The notes under the pieces: generated by a model
What the model was told of the DNA's origin: nothing
Database searches by the model: none
The model's input: only the letters and a program-made list of their open reading frames with translations
Assembly: GCA_963971425.1 (NCBI GenBank)
Contig: OZ020524.1
Location: 17,611,845 to 17,675,844, forward strand
Reading direction: 5' to 3'
Length of the DNA stretch: 64,000 bases
Source: Bryoerythrophyllum caledonicum
Taxonomy: Eukaryota > Streptophyta > Bryopsida > Pottiales > Pottiaceae
Part shown: in pieces, positions 11,840-22,600 of the stretch
Numbering within the stretch: the first letter of the stretch is position 1
How the letters are laid out: each line of letters begins with the position of its first letter
Position numbers and translations under genes: made by a program

Positions 11840-12621
11840 TATATCGCATAAGCCATTGTGCTTTCAACTCACTTTGTAGAACTTTGGATGTCTTGCTAAA
11901 CGTTCTATGTTTCCTGGTGAGGAGAGGAGTGAGGACTCAGCCGAAGTCCAAATCAGTTGCAAGAGGAGGTAGTTGGCCCATCTGAGAGCACTTCTGATCG
12001 TGGTTTGCTAAGCGGTGGTTGTGGGTTTGTCTTGAGATGTATTGGAGAATGCTCAGAAAAGCTAGATCTGGAAACAAGTGAAGGTTGCTCGCAGCCAGTG
12101 TGTAGATACTTGACGCGAGCGCTCAATGAGTAAAGGTGGTAGATCACACTAGATCGGAGCAAGTGAAACTGAGGCGTGGGCACAAGTGTTGTGCTCCGAT
12201 CAGGTACACCTAACTGCGGCAATCGCCTCGCTCCAGTTCCGGACAGCAGAAAGACACAATAAGAACCCAACCTATCAGTTTCTCCTCCTCTCCGATCCAG
12301 GATCTTCACACACCAAAGATCACAGAGAGCTCCAACTTCGCCCTGCTACTCGGCAGCACCTGCGCACCACCACACTGCACAACGAGATCATCCAAAGGAG
12401 AAGTACAACACCAAGACCGTAGTGCTCTTCAACACCAATCTCCACACCGGATACCTTCTAACCTTCTCATCTCATATTTCAGTAGATCTTTATATTGTTC
12501 AGTTTCTTGCTATCCACACCGTATCACACCAAGTTGTTATCCTCACATAGAAGTTTGTTTCTCACTGATCCACACTAATTTAGCTCACAAAACTAAAATC
12601 CTCATAGAAATCGCCAGATTT
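11840..12621 (+). mobile_element. Probable 5' region of a dual-endonuclease LINE (copy F)
   Basis: The box CTGGTGAGGAGAGG at about 11915 is the same as one about 75 bases from the 5' end of copies D (CTGGTGAGGGAGAGG) and E. The following 650 bases have the same AGATCT-rich, then CACAAC-rich texture as the D and E leaders. It stops where the tail of copy A begins. Base-level homology past the box is weak, so this is tentative. Confidence 0.4.
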
Positions 12622-13855
12622 GAAGAAGAACGCCGGTTCCAAAAAGGGGACCGGCGTGAATAAAGAATCTGTTCGTTCCACTACTAAGACCATGCCCACC
12701 GGACAAGGAATTAGTAAGTTGGAACTACTTCCCCCTTTTGAGGGTAGACACTATGTAACGGGTAGCCAGAAAACCGCCAAGCAAAACACCCAACCAACTA
12801 AACATCTAACTAACTAATCCAGTAGCCAAAAACACAAACCAACAAGAAGTAGCCATGAACCACAAAACCAACCAGTCAAGAAAAATCGAAGCGGGGGAAA
12901 AATCATAAGGGGTCTTGTGTATCGGGAAGGGCTTGGTTGTTTTCAATTTTGCGTTTGAGTAATAAAATAGACATGGCATATCGAGAAGCTATGGTGTTAA
13001 TGTTTTTAAAGGTGTTTTTAATTGTATCAATGGGTATTTTGAAGGTATCTTCAAGAGTCTTCATAGATGGGATAAAGGTGGTGGCACGGGCGCCGAATGT
13101 GATTACAATAAGGGGGTCCACATTCCATCTGAGGGCAATGATGTCGTCAATAAGGGGTTGGTATTTGTCTATTTTATTTTGGATTGTTTCCGGGGAAAAT
13201 CTATCGTTGCAATATGTGAATTCAATGAATTGAATGGTGTAGTCTTGGTTGATGTTATCGGGTGGTGGGTCATTGTATGGTAAACCTTTGACACAAAGGA
13301 TGTCTGGTTTGAGCCTAGCGTTGCAATGACATCTTTGGGTCATACACGAGCATGGGAGTAGCCAAGGGGGGGCCGTATTTTCTTGTGGATTATTATTATA
13401 AGTGCCGGCGTTCATTAGTATAAAACATCTCGATTTATTGTAGGAAGTGATTAGTTTTCAGACTTCCCATACCGCTTTATTATGTCTTTTAACAATTAGA
13501 GAGTGTATGTGGTGGTTTTGGCATTTGAGTAGGACATGAAGCCATGTGTCGGGGTCCGTTGAGGGGCATATGGGACATGTTATGGATGGGAATCTTTCTA
13601 TTCCAAAGAAGAGTTGTTTACGAGCGTTTCCCATATACTGACCCGTACAGAATTTGATGAGGCATGTTATTTGCAAGTCTGAGATGATGGGTTTTTTCCA
13701 AAAGTTTGTAGAGAGTTCATTGTCTATGTCGTTATTGTTAGTCCATTTTTCTATGTTAGGAATATTTTCTGAGATTGTGTCAAGGTTGTTGTAGAGGTCT
13801 TGTTTTTTGAGATATTTGCCCAAAAATCTAATTGGGCCTTTGTCGGGGGTATCTT
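12622..13855 (-). mobile_element. 5'-truncated dual-endonuclease LINE (copy A)
   Basis: This 1.23-kb piece contains the end of ORF2: the CCHC finger (CPICPSTDPDTWLHVLLKC), the KRHNKA motif, KPDILCVKG and the restriction-like endonuclease core IQFIEFTYCNDRF. The 3' UTR, the hairpin (12630-12657) and a short TTC tail (seen as GAA on the plus strand) follow. One stop separates KRHNKAVWEV from the following segment, so it is inactive. No clear target duplication was found. Confidence 0.85.
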
Positions 13856-14007
13856 GTGACTTATTGTTTAAATTTTTTGTATGCATGAAAGATATTGCTT
13901 TAGGTGTGCAAAGGCTTCTAGGAACATTTTAGGGAACTTATAGTGAACATGAAGAGTTTTGTTATTTAAATGCTCTCTCAAGTAAGTTCAAAAAGATCTT
14001 TTTGTGT

Positions 14008-14253
14008 GTGACAGGTATTGTGCTCGGAAACTAGGGACGTTTTTTCTCATATTTTTGTTATCGTGACGGGTATTGTCATTTAAATGCACACTAAAGTAAG
14101 TTTGCAAAAAACTTTTCCATTCGTGACACGTATTGTCACAGGACACCAAGGATTTTATATCTCGTTTTTCTTTAATTCTAACAAATATTGAATTTGAGAA
14201 ATAAAGGAACGAAAGGAATGCTTCACATTTGTCACCTCCGTAACGGGTATTGT
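14008..14253. repeat. Array of four GTGACRGGTATTGT boxes
   Basis: Copies lie at 14008-14021, 14063-14076, 14123-14136 and (as TAACGGGTATTGT) 14241-14253. Two of them sit in a diverged tandem unit that also repeats TTTAAATGC..CTAAAGTAAGTT. The array lies just upstream of the frame at 14411, as subterminal transposase-binding repeats often do. Confidence 0.5.
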
Positions 14254-14410
14254 TTTACATATTTTGTCTTCCTTAGATTACTTAGATTTCTCATACTACA
14301 TACGTATTATTAAGGAATATTTGTAGACTTTAAATGACCTCCACGCCAATGAAATTTACATTATTTTAAATTTTCATTCTCATATTCTATAATTTTATAT
14401 AGGATACAAC

Positions 14411-14752
14411 ATGCCAAAATCACGGAAGACTTTCAACGTTGAGAATCCTTCTCCTGGACGTATTTCATTCCATGGTATTATTTGGAAGCCTGTTAGTAGA
14501 CAAGGATGGGGTAATCAAAGTGCAATAGTGCATTCATTCGTTCTTTATGAGATGATGCAAGATTTCATAAAAGGCCAAACTTGTGATGACGTATCATCAG
14601 TTGATTGGAATGTGAAGGAAGGAAAGAAAGGAGAATTAAAGAAAAACCAGTACACTACTTCATTTATCAAGCATGTGTGGTATGATTGTGCATATTGTCC
14701 GAAAGATCATAGGAATAATCCAAGAATTTCAAAGTTGCACTTCAAAGTTTGA
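14411..14752 (+). CDS. Small protein with Cys cluster, possibly the N-terminal part of a Mutator/FAR1-type transposase
   Basis: An ATG-initiated frame of 113 codons. The C-terminal half has DFIKGQTCDD, then WNVKEGKKGELKK, then HVWYDCAYCPKDHRN. From memory this order (FIKG..C.., W.VKEG.KG, W..C.YCP.D.R) resembles the zinc-binding N terminus of FAR1-like Mutator transposases. The expected second half of the finger and the DDE core are absent, so it would be a truncated element or a lone exon. The subterminal-type repeats upstream fit a transposon end. Confidence 0.3.
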   Translation: MPKSRKTFNVENPSPGRISFHGIIWKPVSRQGWGNQSAIVHSFVLYEMMQDFIKGQTCDDVSSVDWNVKEGKKGELKKNQYTTSFIKHVWYDCAYCPKDHRNNPRISKLHFKV

Positions 14753-15223
14753 AAGATTTCGGAGTCATCACTCAAGAAATTTGAAAAAATAAAATTCAAA
14801 CCCTAGTTCTAGAAAACAACATACCTAACCTCCAATGATGAGCTCCAAGGCTCAATGTGCAAAAAAAGGAATAAAAAATGAGAATACATATTGAATATTA
14901 GTGTCACATGGGCATAAAGGTGGACATTTGAAAGCACATGGGGAGGTGCATAAACGGGTCCCAAACATGCCTCCACATACGAAATTCCCCGCAGGGCAAT
15001 ACCCGTCAGAGAGCCGGACGGGCGAAAAAACGTCACCGACGGGGAAGGAGCATAATCGTGTTGGGTTTGGGCGGGCAGGGGGAAGCGAGGTTGGACGTTG
15101 GTTGGGGTTTGTGCCCAGCTGGCAGGGATGACATCCGGGGGCAGCTGGCCTCCTTTTCATCCCACGAGGGGGAATGAGGGGGTCAGTTCGCCCTAGGCAC
15201 TGAAAAAGAAGTGCTTGTATTAA

Positions 15224-16201
15224 CCCCTAAAGTACCAAGGCAGTTTTACACCAAAAACACTTCAAAATTAATGGATTCTAGTGCAATGAATAATGAAGGT
15301 AATAAAAACTTTTATTTTAAGTTCTGACCGTAGGATCTCAATGAAGGCTTATTAAGTATTACATGTACAAAATTTCATAAACTTTGACCGCACGGATTGA
15401 AAGATTATAGTGTTTGAAGTCAAGCAAATGGTTCATTTTCTTCCCTGCGTTTAGTGGATCAGCAGACTTTGACTTCAGTTGGTGTCAAAAAATTTCACTA
15501 CAAAAGGTCTAAATCTATTACCATCTTGTTAAGCATGATGTTAGCTCCTTACACACTCTTGTTAAGCATGATGTTAGCTCCTTACACACCAATTTTTAGA
15601 GGTAGCGACAGGGTGTAGCATATTCAAAACAAGTGTGCAAGGAGTGGAGGCTCAAAATTTGTTAATTCACACTTTAATTTTTTTTGAACTTAATATGTTT
15701 TTGATTGATAATCCGAATGGTTAATATGAAGGTTTACATTACATATTGTTGTGGAAAAAATAAAAAGTGAAAAATATGAAGATCTCTAGGTTTTATGTGG
15801 AAAAGAAGAAGTTTTTTTGGTACCTTGCCCGACAATGAGTGACAATGTGTGAAAATGTTTGACTTGGGTTGGTATGCTATTTTTCACTAAAGACAAGAAC
15901 TTTTTTTTGACAACATGAAGGGAAATAATATTACTTGCGAGTGCTGAAAATCTCACTTTCAATAGAGTGTCCTATCAAAAGTTTTTGGAGGTGCCCGAGG
16001 TGCCCGCCCTCCCCATTTGAAATTAAAAACCCTATAACTTTTTCATCAAATGTCCAATTTAGGAAAAAATTGTTTTCCCACTAAGGTCTTGGTAATGCCC
16101 TTCTATGGTAAGAATTTCAAAGATGAATGTTTGAAATTGACAGCATAGGAACCTGACCGAATTTTCAAAAAGCCCGTTTTGGACACTTGGTCCTTTAGGG
16201 G
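15224..16201. mobile_element. TTAA-flanked inverted-repeat element, long form (978 bp)
   Basis: TTAA at 15220-15223 and 16202-16205 flanks ends CCCCTAAAGTACCAAGG and CACTTGGTCCTTTAGGGG. The reverse complement of its right end matches the left end of the 2550 element (shared CAGGTWCCTRTG block), so it is the same family, inverted. No transposase is encoded. Confidence 0.75.
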
Positions 16202-16205
16202 TTAA

Positions 16206-17571
16206 AGTGAGGACATCCCCATTCTCAGCCCACGACTCCCGAACAACTCCCTTGCACATACCCTCTTCCTACCCGTCGACACACTCTTGGTCCAATCACA
16301 TCCAGAGGTCTGCCCGATACCCGTCAAGATCCGCCTGAGACCCGGCGAGTGCGAAGGAACGAGAACCAGGAGAAAGAGGGGAAACTTGGAGCGCCTCGAG
16401 AAAACCTGAAAAGCTCATGTTCTTGAGGCTTCGTCGCTGTCGTTCGTTGTTCACGCACGGGGAGGTGGCCATCGCGGAGGGAGAGAGATGGAGGGAGGGA
16501 GCGAGCTAGAGCGAGCTGGCTGAATTAGCATTTTCACGTCGTCGTACCGGTACGTCTTCTTCTTCGTCTGGCGTTCTCTCTTCTTTCTTTCTTGCCTTTT
16601 GTGTGCTGAGTAAGCAGGACAAGGTGCGTTGTGCGTTGTGCGTTGGAGTTTTTTTAGGCTGCTCCAGCGGTGCGCAGCTGCTTCTGTTGTGTTCGTGGAG
16701 GCTGAGTGTTTGTGCAAGTGGAGTTTTCTTGTTTTGTTTATCACTTGATGGCGCGTTTTAGTATGGTTGAGGAATGCGTGGTCCTTAAGAAAGGGAGGGT
16801 TTTGCGGCTGGCTGGGGTGGAGGTCCACTTGTTGTTAGTTAGTTCACTTGGTTGGAGGGTAGCTAGCTAGTTGTGCCTGCACACACAGACGGAGAAGAGA
16901 CGAAGAAGAAACTTTCAATTACGTGCATGCAAGAACTGGTGGCGATGGCGTAGGTTCTCTTTTGTTCTGTGTTGTCGTGCATTCTTTTTTTTTTTTTTTT
17001 TTTTTGAGTTTGGTGTGAAAGAATGCTTTATTTGTGGTTTTCCTCTCCTGCTTAGAAGTTTGTCAATGGGAGCTTCAGATTATTTTTTAGGTGATGTTGT
17101 CTGCCGAGAGCAGCTTGCAGATAGGTTTTGAATCTTTTTTGCAGTTTATGATAATCTCTAGATTAGTCAAGTGAGTTTTTCAGCTTGATTTTAATGATAG
17201 AGCGGAGCACGGGTGTAGTTCTTGACATCCATGTTGCGAGATCGTGTTGTTCTTCATCGCAGCTCACGATCCAGTTTTCTCTTCTCTTAGTTTCTTTGCC
17301 ATTGATTTAATTGTCATTGTTCAGTCACTTCATGCGCTTATGGACTCTGATCCCCTTGGGATATGTTATTGCGATAGTGAGTGGAAGTCAAGTAAGTAGA
17401 ATTAGGGCTTCTGTTTTCGACACTTCAGTGGTGGCTCTTCAGAGAAGTAGACCTAACTCTGTGGTGTGGTGGTTACAGAATAGAGCAGTTCAAGGAATTG
17501 GACCCTTGCATGAAGAAGAGCTGCAGCAGCGCAGCGCCACCTCGTCTCAATAAGGAAGGGAGCTAAGTGCC
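16206..17571. other. Leader and promoter region of the following gene; no separate gene seen
   Basis: GC-rich around 16260-16560, with GAGG and TCTTC stretches, then a poly-T run at 16985-17007. It probably holds the 5' UTR and promoter of the gene at 17572. Open frames here show no recognisable product. Confidence 0.35.
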
Positions 17572-18483
17572 ATGGCTTCATTTGCTGGGTTTGATGGGGA
17601 ATATGAGTCTTGTGAGTGGTCGTCCCCTTCTCTAAACACCTCTCGTGACGGGGAAGAATCAGTGTTGGCAAAGTACAGGAGGGTTACCTCAGAGTATGAA
17701 TTCACCAGCATTCGGGCCTTTCAAGGGTGTTGTCTGAATCGAGAGAGGAATTACCGGGATGGATCTTCTAGTTCAAATGAGTATATTCTCTTTACTAAAG
17801 TGACTCCAGAGCGCATGAGTATGGTAGACACAGCCCGAGGATCGTTACCAAAAATGTGTTGTCTCTATGATGCCGATGATGAGGTACTCATAGTGAAACT
17901 TATGGTTGGTATGGGTCATGATTCTATTTCGAGGCTATTTTTTGGAGAGCTCTATTACAAGTTGCGCAACTTGGGGCTTCGTGGAGAGATAACTCCTCTA
18001 GGAGCCGCAAGGTTTGGAGGCAGAAGGAGACACAAGGAGGTAGACGATTCTTTCAAGCCTCTAGGAACTCGCCCCGCGCATGAGGATTGGCCGAGTCTGG
18101 TGTACGAAGTTGGGTATTCTGAGTCACTTGCTCAGTTGAGGCTTGATGCACACTATTGGCCTACACAGAGTACATCTCACATGTTTACAAACATTGTGAT
18201 TCTCATTCACGTTAAGCGTATTGAGAGGGAGATAGAGATTGAGCGGTGGGAGGTGGTGAATGCCTGACGTCCACATCGTGGAAACGTTCAATACCACCGC
18301 ACTTGTGAGTGTGTCCAACGTATTGTGTTGAGCGAAGGAATTGTCTATGCAGGGCCACCTCTAGAACTGCTGGTACAAAAGGTGTTTGACACAGTGCCAC
18401 CAAATCTTGCACCTCATGCACTTGATTATACCGCTGTTGACTTACAATCTATAAGTGCTGAATTTTGGAGGGCTTTTCCTTGA
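17572..18483 (+). pseudogene. Gene with PD-(D/E)XK-like C-terminal region, interrupted by one TGA
   Basis: A frame of 303 codons starts at the ATG at 17572 and ends at the TGA at 18481. One TGA at 18265-18267 splits it: the frame continues unbroken and protein-like after it, with RPHRGNVQYHR following WEVVNA. CGA to TGA by CpG decay would explain it. The region DDSFKPLGTRP..DWPSLVYEVGYSESLAQLRLDA followed by VILIHVKRIEREIEIERWE recalls a family of uncharacterised proteins common in fungi and also seen in mosses, with an acidic residue, an E-x-G core and a strand-rich end that suggest a PD-(D/E)XK nuclease fold. That assignment is from memory and inference; function is unknown. It has no introns and a long leader. 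It may be a recent pseudogene, a truncated 231-residue protein, or a sequence error. Confidence 0.5.
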
Positions 18484-19612
18484 CTTCCAACTCATCTTCT
18501 TCGGTAAGTTACATCTTTGTGCTTAATAGGTTTTGATAGTCTATCTCTTGAAACTCTCTTGCATAGAATCTTTCTACACCATGAAATTCATTTCAATGCT
18601 TTCATGTACCAGATTTTTCTTGGAGCATGGGTACACAAGAAATGACCATTGTGGTTGCCTGCAGATGCTGCAGCTTTCACAACTTCACAGTAACTGGACA
18701 AAAGACAAATCTACGAGTGCACTAGAGGATGATGAACAATATCCACCTCCCAGGTACATTCTATTATTGCTCTGAAGTCGGCCTTCCGTCGACAAAAGCA
18801 AGTCACCAAAAGCAGAAATAGCAGTCGGAGAATCTCCCCCAACGCTGTCCAATGACGGGCCACCGGTGGGGCCACCTCCGCAAAATTTACAGGCGGCTCG
18901 CGCACTAGCATGCCGGGCCGCCAAAGCCGCCCGGCAACCAAGGAACCGGTACTCAAGACCGACACCCATCTACAAGTGGTGTTCATATCAGATAACTTCC
19001 GTCTTCAAAAACTATAAACAACGGCGGTTTTAGGTTCTCCTTGCGTCATCCCTGGGGTCGGCATCGATGAACCAGTGTCCTGTCGGTGTGAAACCCGGCA
19101 TTAGTTGTTGCGACTTCGGGACTTGATCGTCATTCTCATGAATCGGTTTTCCAGTTGCAAACCGTGTGTTTTAGTATACATGTCGAACTTGTGAAGCCGA
19201 CCTTGTTGCTGGTCTGACTGAGGGCCAGTACGAAGCTAGTACTGTACAATTTGCAGCGCCTTCTTTCTTTACACAAAAGTCTTCATCTTCTCAAACCTTT
19301 GGAGACAGGAGTAGCTTCATAGATTTTCTAATAGGAATGAGCCATCTTGGATGCTGAGTTTCATAGGATATGGTTCCAGGATTCACCGACGGAATGAAGA
19401 GGATGCAAAGCCCGGTTTTGTCCATCAGGGGTTCAAGTTATTTGACAGAAGCTATCGCAGGGCAAGACTTTCATGGTGTCTTAACACCACTGTAGAAAGG
19501 AGTTGACCTTGACGTTGTGAGGAGACCAATAGTGGCGGACATGGAGATGGAGAGAAGGGATTATACTACACAAGTACTCCATAAGTAGTGCAGATGCTCC
19601 AGGTTTGGTTTG
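18484..19612. other. No gene seen; leader of the receptor kinase gene
   Basis: A GC-rich patch at 18780-18970 has open frames on both strands but no recognisable peptide. The end of the stretch should contain the 5' UTR and promoter of the kinase gene at 19613. Confidence 0.4.
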
Positions 19613-22600
19613 ATGGTGCTAGTGCTGCTGTTGATCTCGGTCGACTTGAATGTTTGTTTGGCACAGAGCTCGAACGACGCTGTGGCGTACTTGAACAATG
19701 TGGAAGACGAGGTTATGAGAGTTGCTGCAAAAGCGACTGAGAACTTTGTCAACACTTGTGGTACAATCTCATTCTCACCTTTAAATCTTTCCATTGATGA
19801 GAGATTAACATTAATTACAGTGCTGGACTGAGTTAGATTCCACGTTAATTGCCGTTCTCATCATGGCACTCCTTCGGGTATTTTTCTTAATTTTCTTTTC
19901 ATGATATAGGTATAATTTTCTTTACATGCTATAGGTATATTCTGCAAAGACTCGAAAACAGTAGATAAAAAAGAACGAGAGTCATTTGATAAACCCCCTC
20001 TTCTGCCACTAACATCAATATAAGCTTGGGTTGCAGATTTGGTGGATTCCTGTGGAGGCAGCTGCTCAAGACAATCCTGCGAGCCTCTGGAAGGAGACCT
20101 CAACTTGTTGACATGCAAGAATGTTGCTCTTAATTCCGCCTGTAGCGATGCTTCCACCGGCAAACGTGGATGCTCACAGCTGCGAGTCACTCTTGCTAAG
20201 AGTTATGTCAGGTAATGCTTTCGTAACTCTACCTCCATCATCATTCTGAGATCAAGTAAGAAATTCTAGAATTGTCGGTACACCAACCATTTGCTATGAG
20301 TATGTGTAGCGCTGATTCCCCAAACGCCCTTTATCTTGCAAAATCATTGGCAATAATAAGCCACAGTTTGTTATTTTTTTTGGCAGGGTTCATACTCCTC
20401 CCAATGTGGCACTCACAAATGCAGCCAACTACAACATCTGCAGCCAAAGGATGCTTGATCCTGTCTTCTTGAACATCTCAAGGTTCTACAACAGCGCCAT
20501 CAATCTCACTTCGTCGTTTTACTTCGGATCAGTGGAGGGAGTGCAACGCTCATTTCCTGGTCGAGTAAGCAAGCAGCCTCGCAACCAAATAATTTACTAA
20601 GTTCTACATGAAAATGATCTATTGGTTACCTTTACAGTGATTTTAATCAACTAATTCAGCCTAGGCATTTGGTGCAGGATGTGCCACGGGCAAGGTGTTT
20701 ATTTGAGCCAAGAAAGCGTCCTTGGTAAGACTTCTACCACATCGATATCTTGTCACTGTTCGTAATTTTGGTAGAATTTCACACTTTGGCATCTAGGAAA
20801 TGTGTGAAATCCATGTGAAAACACCGCCGTAGTTGCAAATATAGTGTTCAATGCTTCAGATGGTGAGTCATGTGGAGGATATATATTGATGTCTCATTGG
20901 AGTCTTTTGTAAACAAGAGAAAGATACCATGAGTTTTGGACTTTTTTCTCATTTCAGCTCTAAATAGATTTGAATTTCTAAATTACCTGACAGAGGTGAA
21001 AGAGGGCTAAGATTCAGAGTATAATATGATCTCTTTTTTTCCTTCTCATAGGTGGCATATAGTTCTAACCATCCAGATCCTCAACAGATTCTAGTTGAAA
21101 GACCACCAAGCTCTACCATTGAGCTATAAGAGTGAGGAGAGAGTATAGTATTATGCATACAAAGAGGGGTTATCATATAGCTTTACAAATAACTCAATTA
21201 CACGTATGATCACTTGAGGGCCTTTTGTGATGGACCTGTGTCCTTCACATGTATTCACAGGTATTTGGGTGCTACAGCACTACAGAAGGACCTGGTCATC
21301 CTCCTCGACGGCGGAAACTCTATGGGCGGTATGTTACCCGGTGACTTCTTCACTTCCAGAGACGCCTTCACCAAGTTCACCGCCGCTGTCAACATGATCA
21401 AGGAGCTTCTGGACACCCTCACGTACGGCGACCGTGTGTCCGTCGTCCTCTTCTCAAGCTCAAGCGCAGCCAAGGTTGTCATGACGGTAAGTGCACGAAG
21501 CGTTCATAACCATACTTCTCAACTCTTCAGGACCACCTTCATCAATATCATCGTTAGCGAAATCATATAGATATCAACAGGAGGTGGCATTTTCTAGATG
21601 ATTGGAAACTTGGAAGGTTTATCATTGCTGCAGCTGACATACAACGGCGACGAAGCGGATACGCAGCCCTTGAAAGCATCACTCGACGCGCTCTCAGTGG
21701 ACGCGAATCAAGGGGTCTCCAATCTACTCTCCGGCATGACAACCGCCAACTTGACCTTCTCTGGCGCCACTGCCAACGCGCTCAAGGTTCTGCTCTTGAT
21801 CACGGACGGCCAGTTCGCCGACACAACTTCGTCAAGTCTCACCCTCACCTCACAGAAGCCGCTCACCTTGATCTACAGCTTCGACAGGTCAGAGCCAGCG
21901 AAGAAAGTGCTCTCCGAGCTAGCATGCGCTCTGAACGGTAGATACAACCGCATCGAGACCACGGTGACGGATCCGCTCTGGACCTTGAGGTCTTACTTCG
22001 GGATACTCGCCTCGTGGCGCATGAAGGCGGTGGGTTACAGGCCGTATTGGATGAAGCCATATAATGACAGTGGTGCTCTCTCCCAGGTGATCACTGTGGC
22101 GTACCCTGACTTTGCGCCCGACAACGTCACTCTGATCGGCGTGGTAGGATCTGACGTGCTCTTGACTGAGCTCGGCAACTTCGACACCGCCGGGTTCTCG
22201 GCGGCGTTGCTGGGGCGTGCCTCTGATGACCCGCTCACCGACGTCGCGTCTCAGCCCCTTCCTTGCACTGTAAGCTGGCGCTTTTCACTCTACCTGACGT
22301 TTTAAGTGAGCCAGCCAGTGGAATTAATTGGATTGTTTGAGTTTGCAGGTGAAGTTATCGACCTTGAACAGTCAATGCAGAGTGACGGCCCCAGTGAACC
22401 CGCTTTGCCGCGGCAACGACACGAGCAACGTTTACTTCGAGGAGCGGGTGTGCACATGTCCTCCGCAGTGCAAAGCGCCACCGAGCAGCAGCAGCGCCAA
22501 GAAGACGAGGGCCGTGTTACTGGTCGTGGGCGTGGGCGGCGCTCTGGCCGTCATAGTCCTTGCGCTCCTCGCCATCTACTGCTGCACCAAGAGATCCCGG

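Noticed and set aside
21060-21145. tRNA-like sequence on the minus strand (TAGCTCAATGGTAGAGC) in an intron of the receptor kinase
   Set aside because: It has a good D-arm/A-box but the B-box position reads GGTTAGAACT and no acceptor stem closes; at most a decayed tRNA-derived repeat.
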